Source of the DNA: Candidatus Hydrogenedentota bacterium | GTDB taxonomy: Bacteria > Hydrogenedentota > Hydrogenedentia > Hydrogenedentales > SLHB01 | Direction of reading: 5' to 3' | NCBI GenBank assembly: GCA_903925285.1 | Contig: CAIYET010000041.1 | Location: 1 to 38,956, forward strand | DNA: 38,956 nucleotides | Shown here: positions 1 through 9,113 of the stretch, piece by piece | Position numbering within the stretch: the first letter of the stretch is position 1 | Layout of the letters: each line of letters begins with the position of its first letter | Notes under the pieces: generated by a model | Seen by the model: only the letters and a program-made list of their open reading frames with translations | The model's database searches: none | Told to the model about the DNA's origin: nothing | Program-made: the position numbers and the translations under genes

Positions 1-1
1 C

Positions 2-79
2 ATCGAAGGTAAGACCAAGAGTGTGTGGGTTAAAGTACCAAAGAAGAAGGATGCTACGAAGCCAGCCGAGCCCGCGTAG
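2..79 (+). CDS. C-terminal tail of an unknown protein (cut by window edge)
   Basis: Only the last 25 codons are visible; they end at a TAG stop at 77-79. The tail is rich in lysine and alanine (VPKKKDATKPAEPA), like a flexible basic C-terminus. No domain is visible, so no function can be given. It is called coding because this is the only frame open from the left edge and a basic Ala/Pro/Lys tail is a common protein end. The next 700 bases hold no convincing gene. Confidence 0.45.
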   Translation: MEGKTKSVWVKVPKKKDATKPAEPA

Positions 80-787
80 AAGAGATTAAAGCGATAACGT
101 ACTCTTCGCGAGCCCTCGCCTGCATTCATGAGCGGAAATCGTGTTGCAAAATCGAAACGGCACACCTTCAATCGAGGAACCTGTAGAACGCGAGGCACAC
201 GAAAGTGCGGTTTCCACTTCCTGCACCGTATCCGGCGCATCAGTCCACGTGAACAACGCGATCCACGCCCGAAGCCACGACCACACGCCCCGCGGCCGCC
301 GCAACCGCCGGATGTGGCGCACTGATTTACTTTCGAGTTCCCCAACCGTCGCTGCGCCGGTGTCACGTAGGATGTTCGGGATTCTATCCGAGCTTGTTAG
401 TCTTCGACAGAATCTTTAGGTCACACTGCGCTATTTATAAAATAAAATCTTGACGGTGCCGCTGAACACCGCCGAACCGATGGTCTCAGAGTTAGGAGCC
501 TCGCCCATCACTCCGTACGGCGCGTCGCAAACATCTTCGCCTCTACGGTAAGCATCCCCGGATACGGCAAACGCGACTCTCCACTTTCATCGGTGGAATG
601 CGCGGAACGCCATTTCCACAGACGCACGGACTCCCGCCCGCACAAGGGTTGCGTGCGCATAACGGTTTCCGGGCGGAGCAGCGCGGGTTCCGACCGCTGG
701 TTCTACGGAACCCGCATAGCGCCTGAATGACGGAAACGGACCGGAAGTTGACCGGCGGCGTCTTCATCGGGGCGATGAACGGAAAGA
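80..787. other. Non-coding stretch, no supported gene
   Basis: About 700 bases with only short overlapping open frames, none with a good ribosome binding site or recognisable protein. The one clear structure is the 10-bp inverted repeat at 683-715, listed separately. The stretch may be a decayed gene or hold an unrecognised RNA. Confidence 0.5.
683..715. repeat. Perfect 10-bp inverted repeat (stem-loop)
   Basis: GCGGGTTCCG (683-692) is followed after 13 bases by its exact complement CGGAACCCGC (706-715). No T-run follows on either strand, so it is not a standard intrinsic terminator. Confidence 0.6.
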
Positions 788-812
788 GCACAACGGCTGA
801 AAGCCGTTGTGC
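788..812 (-). terminator. Stem-loop after tRNA-Lys, possible terminator
   Basis: An 11-bp perfect stem (GCACAACGGCT / AGCCGTTGTGC) with a 3-base loop lies 15 bases beyond the 3' end of the tRNA on the minus strand. It is followed by TCTTTCC, a weak U-tract. Position and stem strength suggest a terminator. It could equally be a dispersed REP-like palindrome. Confidence 0.45.
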
Positions 813-827
813 ACCATAGAGATAGAA

Positions 828-903
828 TGGTAGGCGGGACGGGATTCGAACCCGTGGCCACCGGATTAAAAGTCCGATGCTCTACCACCTGAGCTACCCG
901 CCC
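828..903 (-). tRNA. tRNA-Lys (anticodon UUU)
   Basis: The minus strand reads as a 76-base tRNA with CCA encoded. The acceptor stem is GGGCGGG pairing with CCCGCCT (first pair G-U). The D-arm contains TAGCTCAGGTGGTAGAGCA. The anticodon arm has a 5-bp stem and loop CTTTTAA, giving anticodon UUU (Lys, codons AAA/AAG). The T-arm has the conserved GGTTCGAATCC. An inverted repeat lies just downstream. Confidence 0.97.
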
Positions 904-1511
904 ATGTTATTGAGGACATTGTGTCGAGCCTTGCCCGTGGACTGTCTTTCACCGCTTCGGCTTTGAGGGTCTTGCGGTTGGACATCGGATGCCCGATCAT
1001 GGCGCATTTCGCTCTCGTTGGAAAGTATACGTCATTCGGACTCGCGGGGTCAAAGAATCGAATTGTTGCGCCCACATGCCGGAGGCGTAAGGCCGCCGTG
1101 TCTCTTGCTCGAAGGAAATCGCCTCGAAATAACTCGAAATAGGTTGGGGAATATGAGTTGGATATCCCGGGCGCCAACGCTCTGCGGATCTTGTGGGAAA
1201 CGTGCTACAATGACAACGTTGGAGTATTGGTTGTGACGCTTGTCGCAATCGGTTCTGTAAACCTAAAAAGGCAGTCAGAATTCAGAATGTTGAAAAAAGT
1301 GGACTTACACATGAAATCCGGCAACATTTGCGCTCTCCCAACACCGGCGCGAAAGCCTTGCGCTCGGAGCGGTGAATATTTTCGCGCGTCGAAAAATACC
1401 GAACTTGTTGCCGTTCTAAATTCCGACTCCTGTATATTCTGAATGCCTACTGCCTCTTGGCGTGGTGGTCGGTGTAGCTCGTGTGGGACTCATCCTAGAG
1501 AAGGATGTGCG
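904..1511. other. Non-coding spacer between tRNA-Lys and ABC ATPase genes
   Basis: No open frame here has both a Shine-Dalgarno site and a plausible protein. Part of the stretch (about 1260-1460) is AT-richer and has heptamer-like doublets: CAGAATT/CAGAATG at 1276-1289 and TGCCTAC/TGCCTCT at 1444-1457. A TTGCCG (1408-1413) and TATATT (1433-1438) pair with a 19-base spacer could be a weak promoter for the ABC genes. Confidence 0.45.
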
Positions 1512-2495
1512 ATGGGGTTGTTGTTGGATGTCGAGGACTTGCGGGTCTATTTCCACACGCGCAATGGCGTGGCGCGCGCGGTGGATGGCGTGTCGTTTGG
1601 GATCGGGGCGGGCGAGACGCTGGGACTGGTCGGTGAATCGGGTTCGGGCAAGAGTGTGACGGCGTATGCGTTGCTGCGGTTGTTGCCGATGCCGCCCGGA
1701 CGTATCGAGTCGGGCGAAGCGCGCTTCGATGGGGTGGACTTGCTGCATTGCACTGAGGCGGAATTGCGGCGCATTCGCGGGCGGCGGATCGCGATGGTCT
1801 TTCAGGATCCGATGACGGCGCTCAATCCGTACAAGACGGTCGGCGATCAGGTGGCGGAACCGTTGCGCGTGCATGAAGGTTGCTCGGGCGCGGAGGCGTG
1901 GGCGCGGGCGGCGGCGATGATGGAATCCGTCGGAATAGTGAACGCCGCGGAGCGTATGCGTTCGTATCCGCATGAGTTCAGCGGCGGCATGCGGCAGCGC
2001 GCGACGATCGCGATGGCGCTCGTGATGCGTCCGGGGCTTTTGCTGGCCGACGAGCCGACGACGGCGTTGGACACGACGGTCCAGGCACAACTTTTGGCGT
2101 TGATCGTGCGGATACAGCGCGAGCAAAATCTGTCGGTGTTGTTGATCACGCATAATCTGGGCGTGGTGGCCGGCGTCTGTGACCGCGTACTGGTGATGTA
2201 TGCGGGCCGGATTGTCGAGTCCGCATCGACGGAGGCGTTGTTCGAGCGCCCGCGTCATCCGTACACGCAGGCGCTGATGGAGGCGGTGCCTTCTGTAAAT
2301 GCGACGCGAGAGGTGCTGTATTCGATTCCCGGCATGCCGCCGGATCCGTTGCAGTTGATCGAGGGTTGTTCGTTTGCCTCGCGATGCACGCACGTGGTCG
2401 AACGATGCCGCTGCCAAACGCCTGCGTTGCTTCCGGTGGACGGCAGTCATGGGCGCGCCAGCGCTTGCCTGCGGGTACAGTGGGGAGAATTATGA
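1512..2495 (+). CDS. Oligopeptide/dipeptide ABC transporter ATPase, OppD/DppD type
   Basis: A 327-residue ATP-binding subunit that would power uptake of peptides or related solutes by an Opp/Dpp-type transporter at the inner membrane. Visible motifs are Walker A GESGSGKS (residues 41-48), signature FSGGMRQR and Walker B LLLADEPTTALD. The end carries the Opp/Dpp-specific tail with GCSFASRC. ATG 1512 is chosen because AGAAGG lies about 9 bases upstream; an in-frame ATG at 1443 would add 23 residues unlike the family N-terminus. Its stop overlaps the start of the next ATPase (ATGA), so the two are translationally coupled. No permease or binding-protein gene lies beside them. Confidence 0.93.
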   Translation: MGLLLDVEDLRVYFHTRNGVARAVDGVSFGIGAGETLGLVGESGSGKSVTAYALLRLLPMPPGRIESGEARFDGVDLLHCTEAELRRIRGRRIAMVFQDPMTALNPYKTVGDQVAEPLRVHEGCSGAEAWARAAAMMESVGIVNAAERMRSYPHEFSGGMRQRATIAMALVMRPGLLLADEPTTALDTTVQAQLLALIVRIQREQNLSVLLITHNLGVVAGVCDRVLVMYAGRIVESASTEALFERPRHPYTQALMEAVPSVNATREVLYSIPGMPPDPLQLIEGCSFASRCTHVVERCRCQTPALLPVDGSHGRASACLRVQWGEL

Positions 2496-3355
2496 GTCTT
2501 CCGTTGCTCGAAATCGAGGGCGCCAAGGTCCACTTCGCGAACCGTGGCACATGCGTATGCGCGGTGGACGGGGTTGATCTCACGGTCGATGAGGGCGAGG
2601 TGTTGGGATTGGTCGGCGAGTCGGGGTGCGGGAAGACGACTCTGGCGCGTGCCGTGATGCGGTTGACGCCGCTGACGGCGGGCCGGATACGATTCGGGGG
2701 CGTTGACCTGAATCCGGCCGTCGGCATGTCGCGCCGGGCGTTGAACCGCATTCGCCCACAATTCCAGATGATCTTCCAGGACCCGTATTCGTCGCTGAAT
2801 CCGCGCATGACGGTGTTCGACGCGCTGGCGGAGCCGTTGCGCGTGCATGGGCGCGTCGCGCGTCGCGATGTGGCTGGGCAGGTAGCGCGGCTCATGGAAC
2901 AGGTGGGGCTCGCGGCGCGGTTTGCGCGCAAGTATCCGCACGAGTTTTCGGGTGGCCAACGTCAACGGATCGCTATTGCGCGCGCGTTGGCGCTCGAACC
3001 GAGACTGATCATCGCGGACGAGCCGGTGTCGGCGCTCGATGTATCGGTGCAGGCGCAGATCCTCAATCTGCTGGCGGACTTGATCCGCATGCGTGGACTG
3101 GCGCTGATCCTTGTCTCGCATGATTTGGCCGTGGTGCGGCATCTCGCGCATCGTGTAGCGGTCATGTATATGGGACGCATTGTGGAAATGGGCGCGACAG
3201 CGAGCCTGTTCGGTGAGCCGCGTCACGCGTACACGCGCATGCTACTGGCCGCGACTCCGTCGCTGGATCCCGCCACGGCGCGGGCGAACCTGTTGAAAGG
3301 CCCGGCGTCGGCGCTTGCGCCTCCTGGAATATTTCTTGACGGCTATGCCCGGTAA
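2492..3355 (+). CDS. Oligopeptide ABC transporter ATPase, OppF/DppF type
   Basis: The second ATPase of the Opp/Dpp-type pair, 287 residues. Walker A is GESGCGKTT (42-50), signature FSGGQRQRIAIARAL, Walker B LIIADEPVSALD, and an H-loop in LILVSHDLAVV. The C-terminus departs from the family: after PYTRMLL-like sequence (HAYTRMLLAATPS) it ends in GPASALAPPGIFLDGYAR and lacks the usual Cys-containing GCxFxxRC tail, so it is shorter than typical OppF. The start overlaps the upstream stop by four bases. The two ATPases probably act as a heterodimer with permeases encoded elsewhere. Confidence 0.92.
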   Translation: MSLPLLEIEGAKVHFANRGTCVCAVDGVDLTVDEGEVLGLVGESGCGKTTLARAVMRLTPLTAGRIRFGGVDLNPAVGMSRRALNRIRPQFQMIFQDPYSSLNPRMTVFDALAEPLRVHGRVARRDVAGQVARLMEQVGLAARFARKYPHEFSGGQRQRIAIARALALEPRLIIADEPVSALDVSVQAQILNLLADLIRMRGLALILVSHDLAVVRHLAHRVAVMYMGRIVEMGATASLFGEPRHAYTRMLLAATPSLDPATARANLLKGPASALAPPGIFLDGYAR

Positions 3356-3379
3356 TTCATAGTATGTAATGCAGGTTGT

Positions 3380-3438
3380 CGGCTGTAGGCTGTGCATCGT
3401 GCATTTCCAACAGCCTACGGCCTACAGCCTGAGGCCTC
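3380..3438. repeat. Inverted heptamer repeat upstream of the beta-helix lipoprotein gene
   Basis: The left arm is TCGGCTG TAGGCTG (3380-3393). The right arm is CAGCCTA CGGCCTA CAGCCTG AGGCCTC (3411-3438), the complement of the same 7-base unit. It can fold into a hairpin that ends a few bases before the ribosome binding site GAGGGGA at 3444-3450. Confidence 0.8.
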
Positions 3439-3455
3439 AACATGAGGGGATAGGT

Positions 3456-6400
3456 ATGTATCCGCGAAAGCTACACACAGGGTCGTGCGCACGCACACGA
3501 TACATGGCGCTGATAGGGTTGCTCGTGTCGGCGGTTCTCACGGGCTGTCCTTTCACACCTTACGGCAAGGCCATTTATGTGAACAACGGCAATCCGAGCA
3601 ACGTTCGCGATGGTAAGACATGGGCGCGGGCTTTCCATGCCATCCAAGCGGGCATCGACGCCGCGCAACTGAATGGCGTAGCCGAGGTCTGGGTCGCCAA
3701 GGGAACGTACGACGAGATACGCGCGAGCGCGACGAACGGATCGCTCGTCATGGCCAAGGGCATCGATTTGTACGGGGGGTTCACCGGCACGGAAACGGAG
3801 CGTTCGGAACGCAATCCGGCCCTGTATCGCACCGTCATCGATGGAGCGAAGTCCTCCGCAGGGAAGGCGGCTTGGCATGTCGTTCTCGGTGCGAAGGCCG
3901 TCTTGGACGGGTTCACTGTGACGGGAGGCAACGCCGACGCGAGCCTGGGCGAGACGACGGGCTTCGGTGGCGGCATCTACAACTATGGCGTCTCGCCGCA
4001 GGTTGCGAACTGCATCTTCGAGAAAAATAGGGCCTTGAGCGGCGGCGCGATGTACAACTATGGCGCGCAGATCGAGATGACGAATTGCGTTATGCGCGAC
4101 AACACCGCGCTGGACGGCGGCGCGGTATATAACGCCAGCGCCTCGATCGCCGCCACGAATTGTCTGTTCTATCGCAACAACGCATCGAACGGCGCGGGCT
4201 CGGTTCTATTCGACGGCTATGGGGCATCCTCGCTGCTGAATTGCTCCCTGTATGGCAACGAGGCCCGGCAGGGCAGCGTGTACGCCTTCAATGCCGCCCC
4301 TCACGTCACGAATAGTATCGTGTGGGGCAACGTGGGCGGCGCATTCGCGGGCGAGTTGGCCGTCGTGACCTACAGCGACATCGAGGGCGGTTATGAGGAT
4401 ACCGAGCATACTAACATTGATATAGATCCGTTGTTTTCCAACCCGCACGATGGCGACTTGCGAATCGCCGCCAATTCCCCGTGTGTGGACAAGGGCGACG
4501 CGAATGGGGCGCCCACGACGGATTTCGCAGGCGTGGTACGTCCGCAAGGAGGCGGAATCGACATCGGCGCATATGAAGTGACGGCATCGGGTCCGCCCCA
4601 AGCCGTCTTTACGCTCTCGCCCGCCGTCGGCGCCATGCCGCTGTTGGTCGAATTCACCGATCAATCCTGGACAGGCGGCGCACCGATTACGTCGTGGTCG
4701 TGGGATTTCGGCGACGGCGCCACGAGCACGTTGCGCAATCCGACGCATACCTATGCGCAACCGGGCGTCTATACCGTGACGTTGAGCATCTCCACGTCCC
4801 TCGGTAGCGACGTGCACGCGACACCCAACGCCGTAACGGTAAACACGGCGGTGCTCGTCGACTCGCGTAATACGTCCGGCGTCGAAAACGGCACGTCGTG
4901 GGCGACGGCCTTCAAGACAATCCAACCTGCCATCGAGAAAGCCGCGACGGCCGAAGCGGGCGAAATATGGGTCGTCGCTGGAACTTATACGGGAACCGGT
5001 GACGCGGTGGTGACGCTGCGCTCGAACGTGCATGTTTATGGCGGGTTCGCGGGCAACGAAACCGCCCGCGCGCAGCGCAGTTGGACGGCAAACGTCGTCG
5101 TGATCGACGGCGAAGATCAGCGCCGGGGCGTCGTCGGGGAAGACGATGCCACATTCGATGGATTCACCGTCACCCGCGGACATGCAGCCGATTATGGCGG
5201 CGGCGCGTACAATTCGGAGACCTCGCCGACGATCGCGCACTGCATTTTCACGGAGAATACGGCGCAGTGGGGCGGGGCCATTTTCAATTCTACCGCGTCG
5301 CCAGCCATTACGGACTGCACTTTTTCGAATAATCACTCGACCGAGGGCGGCTACGGTGGCGCGGTGTTCAACAGCGGCGGCAAGCCCATTATCACGCGAT
5401 GCACGTTTACGGAAAACGATGGGACATCCGGCGGCGCGGTTTTTTCCAGCGGCGCGGACGGCGAGTTGTCCAACTGCACCTTTACGAAAAACTCCGCCGA
5501 GGAAGGCGGGGCACTGTATAACCGCGCCGGCTCGACGGTCGCGATCACGAATTGCACCTTCTCGACCAACAGCGCGGACGCAGCGGGCGGCGCCGTCAGG
5601 AACCAGGGTGCGTCGCCGACCTTCGGAACATGTACGTTCACCGGGAACACGGCCGCAAACAACGGCGGCGCCATCGCCAATACCGACGCTTCGCCCGCCA
5701 TCACGGACTGTAGATTCACGGGCAACGATTCGTCGAACGATGGCGGAGCGGTATCGTCCGATGGCGGCGCGCCGACCCTTGCCCATTGCACGCTCTCCGG
5801 CAACTCGACGGCGCGAAACGGCGGCGCCTTGTTTTTCGACGACGCGGACTTCGCGGTCGCCGCGATCGATTTTTCGGGCAACTCCGGATCGTCAGGGGGC
5901 GCGGTGTTTCTGCGCGGCGGCGGCGGCACGCTCACGGAGTGCCACTTCAACGCCAACACGGGTTCGCAAGGCGCGGGGTTGTTCGCGAGCCTCGGCTCGA
6001 CGGTTTCGGTGAGCCGTTGCACGTTCACCCGAAACGAGGCCACGGACAACGGCGGCGGCGCGTCCGCCAACAACGCCTCGCCGACGCTGGTCAATTGCGT
6101 ATTCTGGCGCAACTCGGCAGGATGGGGCGCGGGCTTCTATGCTTGGGGCAAAGCGTCGACGCCCACGGTCGATAGTTGCACGTTTGGCGGCAATACCGCG
6201 AGGTACGAGGGCGCGGGGATGCGCAACAACATGGCATCGCCGACGGTTGTCAACAGCATTTTCTGGGACGACGTGCCCGACGAAATCGCCGGCGTCGACG
6301 ACGGCGCGCAGTTCTTGTATTGCGACATCCAGGGCGGATACCCGGGCGACGCCAATATCGACGCATCGCCGCAGTACGCGGATTTATCCAGTGGCGATTT

Positions 6401-8135
6401 GCGCATCGGCTACGGTTCGCCGTGCATGGACACGGGCGTCGAACAGGGCTTCCCGCCCACGGATTCGTTTGGCGTCACACGCCCGCAAGGCGTCCGCGCG
6501 GATCGCGGCGCGTTTGAGATTCGCACACAGGGCTTGCCGGCGGCGATATTCGATGCGACACCAGCCAGGGGCATTGTGCCGGTAACGGTACAATTCGCCG
6601 ATCTATCCTGGCCGGGCGGCGCGCCGATCACGCAATGGTCCTGGGACTTCGGCGACGGCGGGACGAGCAACATCGCGAATCCCTCGTACACGTACACCGC
6701 CATCGGCACGTATACCGTCACGTTGACGGTCCAAACCGCGCTCGGCCCGAACGCGATGGCCCGCACCGGTTGTGTCGTGGTCCAGACCCCCGTGCATGTG
6801 GACGCCCACAATACCAGCGGCTCTCACGATGGTTTGTCGTGGGCCACCGCGTACGCTACCGTGCAGCAAGGCGTCGATGCCGCAGCCGCCGAAAAAATTG
6901 GCGAAGTGTGGGTTGCCGAGGGCACATACAAGGAGGCAGGCGACGTCGTGCTCGCGCTCAAGCCGGGCGTGAGCGTATACGGCGGTTTCGCTCGCACGGA
7001 ACTTACCCGCGAACAGCGCGATGCAACAGCCAACATTACGACGATCGACGGGGAGGATTCGCACCGTTGTGTCGTCGGCGCCGACAATGCCTTGCTCGAC
7101 GGTTTCACGCTCACGCGCGGCCATGACAACAATTACGGCGGCGGCCTGTATAACGCCTCCGTTTCGCCGACGATTCGGAATTGCACGTTCACGCTGAACT
7201 CGGCGGAACTGGGCGCCGGGGCATTCAACTCGGGCGGCGCGCCCATCTACGAGGCGTGCGATTTCACCGAGAATGCGACCATGGACGGCGGCTCCGGCGG
7301 AGCGTTGTTCAATTCGGGCGGCACGCCGCAGTTCTCGAATTGTTCGTTCGAGCGCAATCATGCGTACGTGGGCGGCGCGGTCTTCAATCAGACGACGCTG
7401 GCACTGTTCACAAGCGCAGCCTTCTACTACAATGACGCCGCACAGGGCGCGGGTATGTTTAATAGCGGCGACGCGGCCCCGCACATCGTGGAATGCCGGT
7501 TCGTCGGCAACGCGAGCGACAACTACGGAGGAGGCGTCTTTAACGGCTCGGGCGCGGCGACGATGATCGCGCGCTCGTTCTTCGTAGGCAATACCGCCGC
7601 CTTCGGAGGCGCGATCGGCAACGATAGCGCAGGGGCGATCATCGACAACTGCGTCATGACCCAAAACACCGCCTCGAACGGTTCCGGCGTGTACAGCCGC
7701 GCATCGACGGCGGTTATCGTGAATTGCACGATTGCCGACAATATCGGCAACGGGTTCACGGCTCAAGCCGTCCGAAACGAATCGGACGCTGACACGCAGA
7801 TCGTCAACTGCATTCTCTGGAATCCCAATATGTTCGAGTTGCCGCTCGTGCCCGACACGAGCTACACGGTAACGTACAGTCTTATACGCAACGGGTTCTC
7901 CGGTATTGGCAACATCGAAACCCAGCCACTGTTCGTGGGAACCGGCGCCAATCCGTACGCGCTGCAAGCGGGTTCGCCGGGCATCGACGCCGGCCGCAAC
8001 GCGAACGTGCCGACATTGGGCGCCGTTACGATGGACATTCTGCAAGTACACCGCGGCGTGGATGGCGACCGTTTGGGAGCCGCCACGGGCGACGGCTCGG
8101 AATACGACATGGGCGCGTACGAATACGTTCCCTAG
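3456..8135 (+). CDS. Giant lipoprotein with three beta-helix (Pmp-like) modules and two PKD domains
   Basis: A 1559-residue predicted surface lipoprotein. The N-terminus has a lipoprotein signal (LIGLLVSAVLTGC). Three homologous modules follow, near residues 40-379, 465-1020 and 1112-1505. Each opens with a DGxxWAxAxxxxQxxxDAA / EVWVAxGTY segment and continues with repeats of the form NCxFxxNxAxxGGAxxN, the FxxN and GGA motifs of chlamydial Pmp-type right-handed beta-helices. PKD domains (WSWDFGDG) join the modules. The end (DMGAYEY) matches choice-of-anchor Q proteins. ATG 3456 is preceded by GAGGGGA; an in-frame ATG at 3369 lies inside the inverted repeat. The sugar transporter genes start 15 bases downstream, so glycan binding or adhesion is plausible but unproven. 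Confidence 0.88.
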   Translation: MYPRKLHTGSCARTRYMALIGLLVSAVLTGCPFTPYGKAIYVNNGNPSNVRDGKTWARAFHAIQAGIDAAQLNGVAEVWVAKGTYDEIRASATNGSLVMAKGIDLYGGFTGTETERSERNPALYRTVIDGAKSSAGKAAWHVVLGAKAVLDGFTVTGGNADASLGETTGFGGGIYNYGVSPQVANCIFEKNRALSGGAMYNYGAQIEMTNCVMRDNTALDGGAVYNASASIAATNCLFYRNNASNGAGSVLFDGYGASSLLNCSLYGNEARQGSVYAFNAAPHVTNSIVWGNVGGAFAGELAVVTYSDIEGGYEDTEHTNIDIDPLFSNPHDGDLRIAANSPCVDKGDANGAPTTDFAGVVRPQGGGIDIGAYEVTASGPPQAVFTLSPAVGAMPLLVEFTDQSWTGGAPITSWSWDFGDGATSTLRNPTHTYAQPGVYTVTLSISTSLGSDVHATPNAVTVNTAVLVDSRNTSGVENGTSWATAFKTIQPAIEKAATAEAGEIWVVAGTYTGTGDAVVTLRSNVHVYGGFAGNETARAQRSWTANVVVIDGEDQRRGVVGEDDATFDGFTVTRGHAADYGGGAYNSETSPTIAHCIFTENTAQWGGAIFNSTASPAITDCTFSNNHSTEGGYGGAVFNSGGKPIITRCTFTENDGTSGGAVFSSGADGELSNCTFTKNSAEEGGALYNRAGSTVAITNCTFSTNSADAAGGAVRNQGASPTFGTCTFTGNTAANNGGAIANTDASPAITDCRFTGNDSSNDGGAVSSDGGAPTLAHCTLSGNSTARNGGALFFDDADFAVAAIDFSGNSGSSGGAVFLRGGGGTLTECHFNANTGSQGAGLFASLGSTVSVSRCTFTRNEATDNGGGASANNASPTLVNCVFWRNSAGWGAGFYAWGKASTPTVDSCTFGGNTARYEGAGMRNNMASPTVVNSIFWDDVPDEIAGVDDGAQFLYCDIQGGYPGDANIDASPQYADLSSGDLRIGYGSPCMDTGVEQGFPPTDSFGVTRPQGVRADRGAFEIRTQGLPAAIFDATPARGIVPVTVQFADLSWPGGAPITQWSWDFGDGGTSNIANPSYTYTAIGTYTVTLTVQTALGPNAMARTGCVVVQTPVHVDAHNTSGSHDGLSWATAYATVQQGVDAAAAEKIGEVWVAEGTYKEAGDVVLALKPGVSVYGGFARTELTREQRDATANITTIDGEDSHRCVVGADNALLDGFTLTRGHDNNYGGGLYNASVSPTIRNCTFTLNSAELGAGAFNSGGAPIYEACDFTENATMDGGSGGALFNSGGTPQFSNCSFERNHAYVGGAVFNQTTLALFTSAAFYYNDAAQGAGMFNSGDAAPHIVECRFVGNASDNYGGGVFNGSGAATMIARSFFVGNTAAFGGAIGNDSAGAIIDNCVMTQNTASNGSGVYSRASTAVIVNCTIADNIGNGFTAQAVRNESDADTQIVNCILWNPNMFELPLVPDTSYTVTYSLIRNGFSGIGNIETQPLFVGTGANPYALQAGSPGIDAGRNANVPTLGAVTMDILQVHRGVDGDRLGAATGDGSEYDMGAYEYVP

Positions 8136-8150
8136 ACGGAGAAGAGGCGA

Positions 8151-9113
8151 ATGAAAAAACGTTTGATACTTTGTGTCGTAGCAGTTGCGTTATCCATCAT
8201 GACGGCAGGCTGTGGCGCCCAGAGTCCACCGGCCCCATCAACGCCCGCCGCAACGCCCGCCAAAGCGACGAAGACTATCGGCGCGGCGCTGCTCACCCAA
8301 ACGCACGTCTTCTACCAGGACATGATCGCGGCGTTGCAGGAGGAATGTCAGAAGAACGGATTCAAGTTGATCCTCCAATTCGCCGACTTCAACAGTAGCA
8401 AGCAAAACGATCAGATCGAAACGTTCGTCATTCAGAAAGTAGACGCGCTCATTATCGCACCGAACGATTCCGCCGGAATTGCCCCGGTCATCGCGGACGC
8501 GCGTGCGAAGGGCATTCCGGTGTTTACGGTCGACATCGCGGCGCACGGGGCGGACGTCGTTTCGCACATCGCATCGGACAACGTCCTGGGCGGCGAACTG
8601 ATTGGCGAATATCTGGCCAAAGCCATTGGCGCAAAGGGCAAGGTCGCGATCATCGATCATCCCGCCGTCGCGTCAGTCCAGGATCGCGTTGCAGGCTTCG
8701 AGAAGGCCATCGCGAAGTATCCAGACATCCACATCGTGCAAAAAATACCCGGCGAGGGCCAGCGCGACAAGGCCTTCCGCGCCGCGCAGGATCTCCTTCA
8801 AGCCAATCCCGATCTCAACGGCATATTCGGTATCAACGACGATTCGGCCTTGGGCGCGTTGGCCGCCATCGAGGCCGCCGGGATACAGGACAAGATTATC
8901 CTCGTCGGATATGACGGCACGCCCGAAGCTCGAGATGCCATTTTCAAAGGTTCAGCGCTCAAAGCCGACACCGTCCAGCATCCGAAGGAAATCGGCAAAC
9001 AAGCCATCCAGGCCATTGCCGCCTACTTCGCCGGCGAAAAAGTGGGGCCTGTCATCCCCGTCAAAGTCGATATCATCGATCAAGCCAGCCTGAAAGCGGA
9101 GCCATCGAAATGA
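8151..9113 (+). CDS. Sugar ABC transporter substrate-binding lipoprotein, RbsB-like
   Basis: A 320-residue periplasmic-binding-protein type 1 component that would capture a sugar for the adjacent transporter. A lipobox (IMTAGC, Cys21) and an Ala/Pro/Thr linker lead into the mature domain. Family features include KTIGAALLTQTHVFYQDM, the VDALIIAPNDSAG segment and the hinge region GYDGTPEARDAI. The start has AGAAGAGG upstream. The last codons overlap the ATPase gene by four bases. Ribose, allose or another monosaccharide is possible; the sequence does not decide. Confidence 0.92.
   Translation: MKKRLILCVVAVALSIMTAGCGAQSPPAPSTPAATPAKATKTIGAALLTQTHVFYQDMIAALQEECQKNGFKLILQFADFNSSKQNDQIETFVIQKVDALIIAPNDSAGIAPVIADARAKGIPVFTVDIAAHGADVVSHIASDNVLGGELIGEYLAKAIGAKGKVAIIDHPAVASVQDRVAGFEKAIAKYPDIHIVQKIPGEGQRDKAFRAAQDLLQANPDLNGIFGINDDSALGALAAIEAAGIQDKIILVGYDGTPEARDAIFKGSALKADTVQHPKEIGKQAIQAIAAYFAGEKVGPVIPVKVDIIDQASLKAEPSK

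Noticed and set aside
1158-1442. 94-codon open frame before the ABC ATPase genes
   Set aside because: There is no ribosome site or recognisable protein, and it runs through AT-rich heptamer-containing spacer.
4206-8051. Long minus-strand open frames (526 and 482 codons) across the beta-helix gene
   Set aside because: They are rich in Arg/Ala/Val without domains and lie opposite a gene with signal peptide, PKD and repeat motifs.
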